DNA of 64,000 bases. Origin: Neptunomonas antarctica. GTDB lineage: Bacteria > Pseudomonadota > Gammaproteobacteria > Pseudomonadales > Balneatricaceae. Positions 61,117 to 64,000 of this stretch are shown piece after piece (the first letter of the stretch is position 1; each line of letters starts with the position of its first letter). The notes under the pieces are model-generated. The model saw only the letters and a program-made list of their open reading frames with translations, had not been told where the DNA came from and searched no databases. Both the position numbers and the translations under genes were made by a program. The stretch spans positions 372,001 to 436,000 of the forward strand of contig NZ_LJSI01000053.1 of assembly GCF_001305295.1 (NCBI RefSeq), given 5' to 3'.

Positions 61117-61851
61117 TCACTGTGAAATATAACCGTAGTGTTGGATAACCGACTTTGCCTTATCAGTTTGTAAAAATCGATAGAAAGCGTGTGCAGCGGG
61201 GTTATTATCGCCTCGTTTCAGTAAAAGCGCGCCCTGATGAATAGGGAGATATAATGATTGAGGAACATCCCAGGCATAACCTCTCTGATCTAATGCTATT
61301 TGAGCACGCGCAACAAAAGCGGCATCTGCATTACCGCTGGCGGCGAATTGATAGGTTTGAGCAATATTATCTCCTTTCACCAACGTCCAAGGATAAGGAG
61401 AGGAGATACTGTTATCTAATACTTGTTGAGCTGCTTTTCCATAAGGAGCTGTTTTGGGGTTGGCAATGGCCAGGCGTCTGATCGCTTTACTTTTAAGGAC
61501 ATCGAGCCCTGAAGACACTTCCGCTAAATCACGGCTCCATAATACCAGCTTCCCGGTGGCGTAAATAAATGCTGCTGTGTTGGCATAACCTTCGTCAAAT
61601 AAGCGTTGAGGGCGTTCCATATCTGCCGCAAGCAATAGGTCAAAGGGCGCACCTTGTCGTATCTGAATATACAGCTTGCCTGTTGAGCCTGAGCTTACTT
61701 GTATAGTGTGCGTTGAGGTTTGTTCGAATAAGAGAGCCAGTTTCTGTGCCGCGATAGTAAAATTGGAGGACACCGCAATACGTGCCGTATCGGCTGGCAG
61801 ATATTGTGAACAGGAAATAAACAATAAGAGTGTCAGGGTAAACCTTTTCAT
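61117..61851 (-). CDS. modA: Molybdate-binding periplasmic protein
   Basis: 244 residues, signal peptide (~1-21). AVSSNFTIAAQKLALLFE and SSGSTGKLYIQIRQGAPFDLLLAADMERPQRL contact the oxyanion. No ModE dyad was found upstream; only one half-site-like CGTTATAT at 61955-61962. First gene of modABC. Confidence 0.93.
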   Translation of the reverse strand: MKRFTLTLLLFISCSQYLPADTARIAVSSNFTIAAQKLALLFEQTSTHTIQVSSGSTGKLYIQIRQGAPFDLLLAADMERPQRLFDEGYANTAAFIYATGKLVLWSRDLAEVSSGLDVLKSKAIRRLAIANPKTAPYGKAAQQVLDNSISSPYPWTLVKGDNIAQTYQFAASGNADAAFVARAQIALDQRGYAWDVPQSLYLPIHQGALLLKRGDNNPAAHAFYRFLQTDKAKSVIQHYGYISQ

Positions 61852-62135
61852 GATGTGCCTATTATCAATGTGCCTGTCTTAAATGCAAAAAACCTCAATT
61901 AATATAGCCGCTTAGAAAAGAAAATTCAGCTCTGTGTCTACATAAGAAGAGTTTCGTTATATCTGATAGACGATAGCAGAAGTGAAGGGTTCATTTTAGT
62001 GTCACATACCTATGTGATAGTAGGTCTATAAAAATGTTTGTGCAGCGCAACAAAAAATGTTGACAAGCATGTGAATCCGACTAAAATGACCATCATTGTG
62101 CAACGCAACATAAACCAACATACAGGGATATTATC
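61852..62135. promoter_or_regulatory. Divergent control region modA / phasin 1
   Basis: 284 bases. The phasin side contains a palindrome TCACATACCTATGTGA (62002-62017), TGC-N3-GCA at 62041-62049, a TTGACA/TAAAAT promoter and a second TGC-N3-GCA at 62099-62107. The modA side is AT-rich without a clear operator. Confidence 0.6.
62041..62107 (+). promoter_or_regulatory. Phasin 1 promoter with flanking TGC-N3-GCA operators
   Basis: -35 TTGACA (62060-62065), 16 bases, -10 TAAAAT (62082-62087). Operator-like TGCAGCGCA (62041-62049) lies upstream of the -35 and TGCAACGCA (62099-62107) at about +5. This placement suits a repressor such as the PHA-responsive PhaR, whose reported sites are TGC/GCA-rich. 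Confidence 0.65.
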
Positions 62136-62441
62136 ATGACTAACAACATCGATTTACAAAAGCCACTTGAAGCTGTTAAAACTTTAATGACTCTGCAGTC
62201 TACTGCTATGAACCAGTCTGTTGAATTGCAGAAAAAAGCAGGTGAAGATCTGGCTTCTTTCTTCAAAGGCGAAGTTGAGAAAGCTAAAGAACTGAAAACT
62301 CCAGAAGACTTTGTTAAATTCAACGTTGCAGCTAACACTGCACTGTTCGAAATGCTGAAAGCTCAAGGTGAAGCTTTCACCGCTTTGGCAACTTCTGCTA
62401 GCAAGAATGCAATGGAAGAAATGCAGAAAATGGCTAAGTAA
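62136..62441 (+). CDS. Phasin family protein, copy 1
   Basis: 101 residues, amphipathic helical protein (DLQKPLEAVKTLMTLQSTAMNQSVELQKKAGEDLASF, AANTALFEMLKAQGEAFTALATS given in part). Phasins coat polyhydroxyalkanoate granules and limit their size. The sequence is close to the TIGR01841/phasin_2 type. AGGGAT site before the ATG. No PHA synthase gene is in the window. Followed by its own terminator. Confidence 0.85.
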   Translation: MTNNIDLQKPLEAVKTLMTLQSTAMNQSVELQKKAGEDLASFFKGEVEKAKELKTPEDFVKFNVAANTALFEMLKAQGEAFTALATSASKNAMEEMQKMAK

Positions 62442-62463
62442 TTAGCGATTCTCTTTAAGAAAA

Positions 62464-62487
62464 CCCGACATCTGTCGGGTTTTTTTT
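62464..62487 (+). terminator. Terminator of phasin 1
   Basis: CCCGACA, TC, TGTCGGG, then eight T. Confidence 0.9.
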
Positions 62488-62494
62488 CGCTTAA

Positions 62495-62655
62495 AATTTA
62501 GGTTTTACTAAGCATCACCGTATTTCGTCCTGCATTTTCGGGCAAAACTAATAAAAACTCTTCCCCTCCATCCGTCTAATATATCTGCCTAATACATCAG
62601 CATCCAGGGTAAAGATATCCACCTCATGACTTACGTGTTCAGAGCCTGATCAGTA
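62495..62655 (-). pseudogene. Diguanylate cyclase gene remnant
   Basis: About 160 bases that match the minus-strand cyclase gene at 63284. 62495-62535 aligns with its 3' end (TATTTCGTCCTG shared) and 62536-62655 aligns with the GGEEF region at about 63500-63600 (shared AACTAATAAAAACTC-like and TAATACATCAG blocks). About 180 bases between are missing. It is the leftover cyclase of a duplicated phasin-plus-cyclase segment. Confidence 0.75.
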
Positions 62656-62823
62656 GTTTTCCTATGGGGTTGGCAATGGCGTTCTATCTCTGCCGAAAAC
62701 GCCTGTCAAAGAGCGCTGAGTCTCTATATAGAATCATTTGGCTATGTCTAATGGATACTTGCGAAAGTAATGTATTCATTTTATCGTCACATACCTATGT
62801 GATAGTAGGTCTATCAAAATATT
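62656..62823. other. Region between the cyclase remnant and phasin 2 promoter
   Basis: About 170 bases with no gene. The 3' half contains the palindrome TCACATACCTATGTGA at 62787-62802, repeated exactly from 62002-62017 and at the same 24-base distance from the first operator. Confidence 0.5.
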
Positions 62824-62825
62824 TG

Positions 62826-62895
62826 TGCGGTGCAGTAAAAAGAAGCATTGACAACGATGCGAATCTGACTAAAATAATCGTTATTGTGCAGTGCA
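62826..62895 (+). promoter_or_regulatory. Phasin 2 promoter with flanking TGC-N3-GCA operators
   Basis: TGCGGTGCA (62826-62834), TTGACA (62848-62853), 16 bases, TAAAAT (62870-62875), TGCAGTGCA (62887-62895): the same layout as phasin 1 with the N3 bases and arm context changed but the TGC...GCA kept. Confidence 0.65.
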
Positions 62896-62923
62896 ACATA
62901 ATTTAATTTACAAGGATATTATC

Positions 62924-63229
62924 ATGACTAACAACGCCGATTTACAAAAGCCTCTTGAAGCTGTTAAAACGCTAATGGCTCTTCAATCTACAGCTATGAA
63001 CGCGTCTGTCGAATTGCAGAAAAAAGCGGGTGAAGACATGGCTGCTTTCTTCAAAGGCGAAGCTGAGAAAGCTAAAGAATTGAAAACTCCGGAAGACGTT
63101 GTAAAATTCAACGTTGCCGCTAACACTGCATTGTTCGAAATGTTTAAAGCTCAAGGTGAAGCTTTCACTGCTCTTGCAACATCTGCTAGCAAAAATGCAA
63201 TGGAAGAAATGAAGAAAATGGCTAAGTAA
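62924..63229 (+). CDS. Phasin family protein, copy 2
   Basis: 101 residues from ATG at 62924 (the longer form adds eleven residues ahead of the ribosome site AAGGATAT). Nearly identical to copy 1, with differences such as N/A at position 27 and F/V in the PED segment, all conservative. Amphipathic helices for PHA granule binding. Both copies keep intact promoters and terminators, so both are probably expressed. Confidence 0.85.
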   Translation: MTNNADLQKPLEAVKTLMALQSTAMNASVELQKKAGEDMAAFFKGEAEKAKELKTPEDVVKFNVAANTALFEMFKAQGEAFTALATSASKNAMEEMKKMAK

Positions 63230-63250
63230 TTAGCGATCATTTTTAAAAAA

Positions 63251-63274
63251 TCCGACAGTTGTCGGATTTTTTTT
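63251..63274 (+). terminator. Terminator of phasin 2
   Basis: TCCGACA, GT, TGTCGGA, then eight T. Confidence 0.9.
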
Positions 63275-63283
63275 GTCTGTAAT

Positions 63284-64000
63284 TTAGTCTTTACTGCGCG
63301 TTACCTTATTTCGTCCTGTGTCTTTGGCACTATATAGCAGCTCATCCAAGCGTTTTAGCAAAGAACCATAATCCTCATCTTCGCGAAGCTCTGCTACACC
63401 TGCGCTTAATGTGATTTTTATATCGGATAAAAATAGCTGCTGCTGGATATGCAAACGAACTTTATTCGCCAGATTGCATGCTCCATCAAGCGTTGTTTTA
63501 GGACAGACTAGTAAAAACTCCTCCCCTCCCCATCGGCCTAATACATCAGAGTTCCGGGTAAAGGTATCCATCTCATGACTCACCTGTATCAGAATCTCAT
63601 CACCGGTTTGGTGTCCGTATTGATCATTAATATTTTTAAAGAAATCCAAATCAAAAAGGGCCATCGAAACGGGTTCGTTATAACGTTTTGCCGAAGCAAT
63701 CACTATCTGAATTTCCTGATCTAATAAGTATCTGTTAGGTAGCCCGGTGAGTTGGTCTGTTGTGGCTTGTTTAGCTAGTTTCTGGTTAAGGACTTCAAGC
63801 TTTCTGTTGTATTTAGTGACTTCGCGATTACGATAAACGAGTACGAATACACATGACGTAATGACCGCAAGAATGCTTCCGAGCCATGTATAATTAAAAG
63901 GGTTATCGTAGGTGATCCCTATCCAGCTATTCTGTATTTTCTGATGCTGTTCACTGGAAATACTCTGAATGGCTTTGTTCATCAGTGGGATCCACTCCGG
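63284..64000 (-). CDS. Diguanylate cyclase, 5' part beyond the window
   Basis: The open frame runs to the window edge (PEWIPLMNKAIQSIS continues past the internal ATG at 63982), so the start is outside. The visible N-terminal piece resembles the end of a periplasmic solute-binding (SBP_bac_3) sensor domain. A membrane helix (WLGSILAVITSCVFVLVY), a short coiled coil and a GGDEF domain follow: GRWGGEEF signature, RNSD inhibitory site upstream of it. Makes c-di-GMP. A degraded piece of a second copy lies at 62495. Confidence 0.88.
   Translation of the reverse strand, partial: PEWIPLMNKAIQSISSEQHQKIQNSWIGITYDNPFNYTWLGSILAVITSCVFVLVYRNREVTKYNRKLEVLNQKLAKQATTDQLTGLPNRYLLDQEIQIVIASAKRYNEPVSMALFDLDFFKNINDQYGHQTGDEILIQVSHEMDTFTRNSDVLGRWGGEEFLLVCPKTTLDGACNLANKVRLHIQQQLFLSDIKITLSAGVAELREDEDYGSLLKRLDELLYSAKDTGRNKVTRSKD

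Noticed and set aside
61955-61962. ModE operator upstream of modA
   Set aside because: Only one CGTTATAT half; the opposite arm is absent.
62002-62017. CRP site upstream of phasin 1
   Set aside because: The arms are TCACA...TGTGA, the reverse of the CRP order TGTGA-N6-TCACA.

Overview
This 64 kb window comes from a chromosome of a free-living, probably marine gammaproteobacterium of the Oceanospirillales/Pseudomonas type. The order nrdR-ribD-ribE-ribBX-ribH-nusB-thiL-pgpA, then ribA and the opposing dxs-ispA-xseB, is the one known from Pseudomonas and its relatives. A Na+-type PomAB flagellar motor, phasins, cytochrome c5 and a c-di-GMP enzyme fit that placement. I saw no rRNA, tRNA, CRISPR array or intact insertion sequence.

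Layout. 0-5.9 kb: LytS-type 5TM/PAS/GGDEF/EAL protein, EttA, Hsp20. 5.9-17.4 kb: glutaredoxin-like protein, glyA, the riboflavin/nusB/thiL/pgpA cluster, a secreted-protein/PepSY/two-component module, ribA. 17.5-22.7 kb: dxs-ispA-xseB, pomAB, cytochrome c5. 23.4-30.0 kb: urtABCDE urea transporter followed by ureD. 30.1-32.5 kb: sulfur operon (persulfide dioxygenase-like MBL protein, DUF442 phosphatase-like protein, two YeeE/YedE half-transporters). 33-35 kb: a WYL-domain regulator of the CapW/BrxR type, a damaged second copy of it, and a NifX-like gene. 35.3-42.1 kb: formamidase (fmdA, fmdB) with a second complete urea/amide ABC transporter. 42.3-46.6 kb: an NCS1-type permease fused to a hybrid histidine kinase, with a LuxR-type response regulator. 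46.7-50.6 kb: unusual operon of a P-loop protein, a catalytically degraded ABC transporter, an alpha/beta hydrolase and a lipoprotein. 50.9-55.4 kb: ureABCE, a small membrane gene, ureFG. 55.5-61.9 kb: yjgR, a degenerate MBL protein, a tRNA-queuosine mannosyltransferase-like gene, modABC. 62-64 kb: two tandem phasin genes with duplicated promoters, a diguanylate cyclase remnant, and an intact diguanylate cyclase running off the window.

How it fits together. About half the window serves scavenging of organic nitrogen: two high-affinity urea/amide importers, urease with its maturation proteins, formamidase, and a transporter-shaped sensor kinase beside them. Nitrogen control is visible: ureA has a near-consensus sigma-54 promoter with an NtrC-type dyad upstream, and urtA has a sigma-54 candidate. 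A second regulatory thread is a TTAG-N6-CTAA box upstream of three separate loci (sulfur operon, NifX-like gene, MBL gene).

Most notable observations: the NCS1-kinase fusion beside the amide genes; the degraded ABC transporter operon; 13-bp tandem repeats that begin exactly at the stop codons of thiL and urtA; the shared TTAG-N6-CTAA boxes; the tandem duplication of phasin plus cyclase with conserved TGC-N3-GCA operator pairs; and the WYL regulator copy that has lost its DNA-binding domain.
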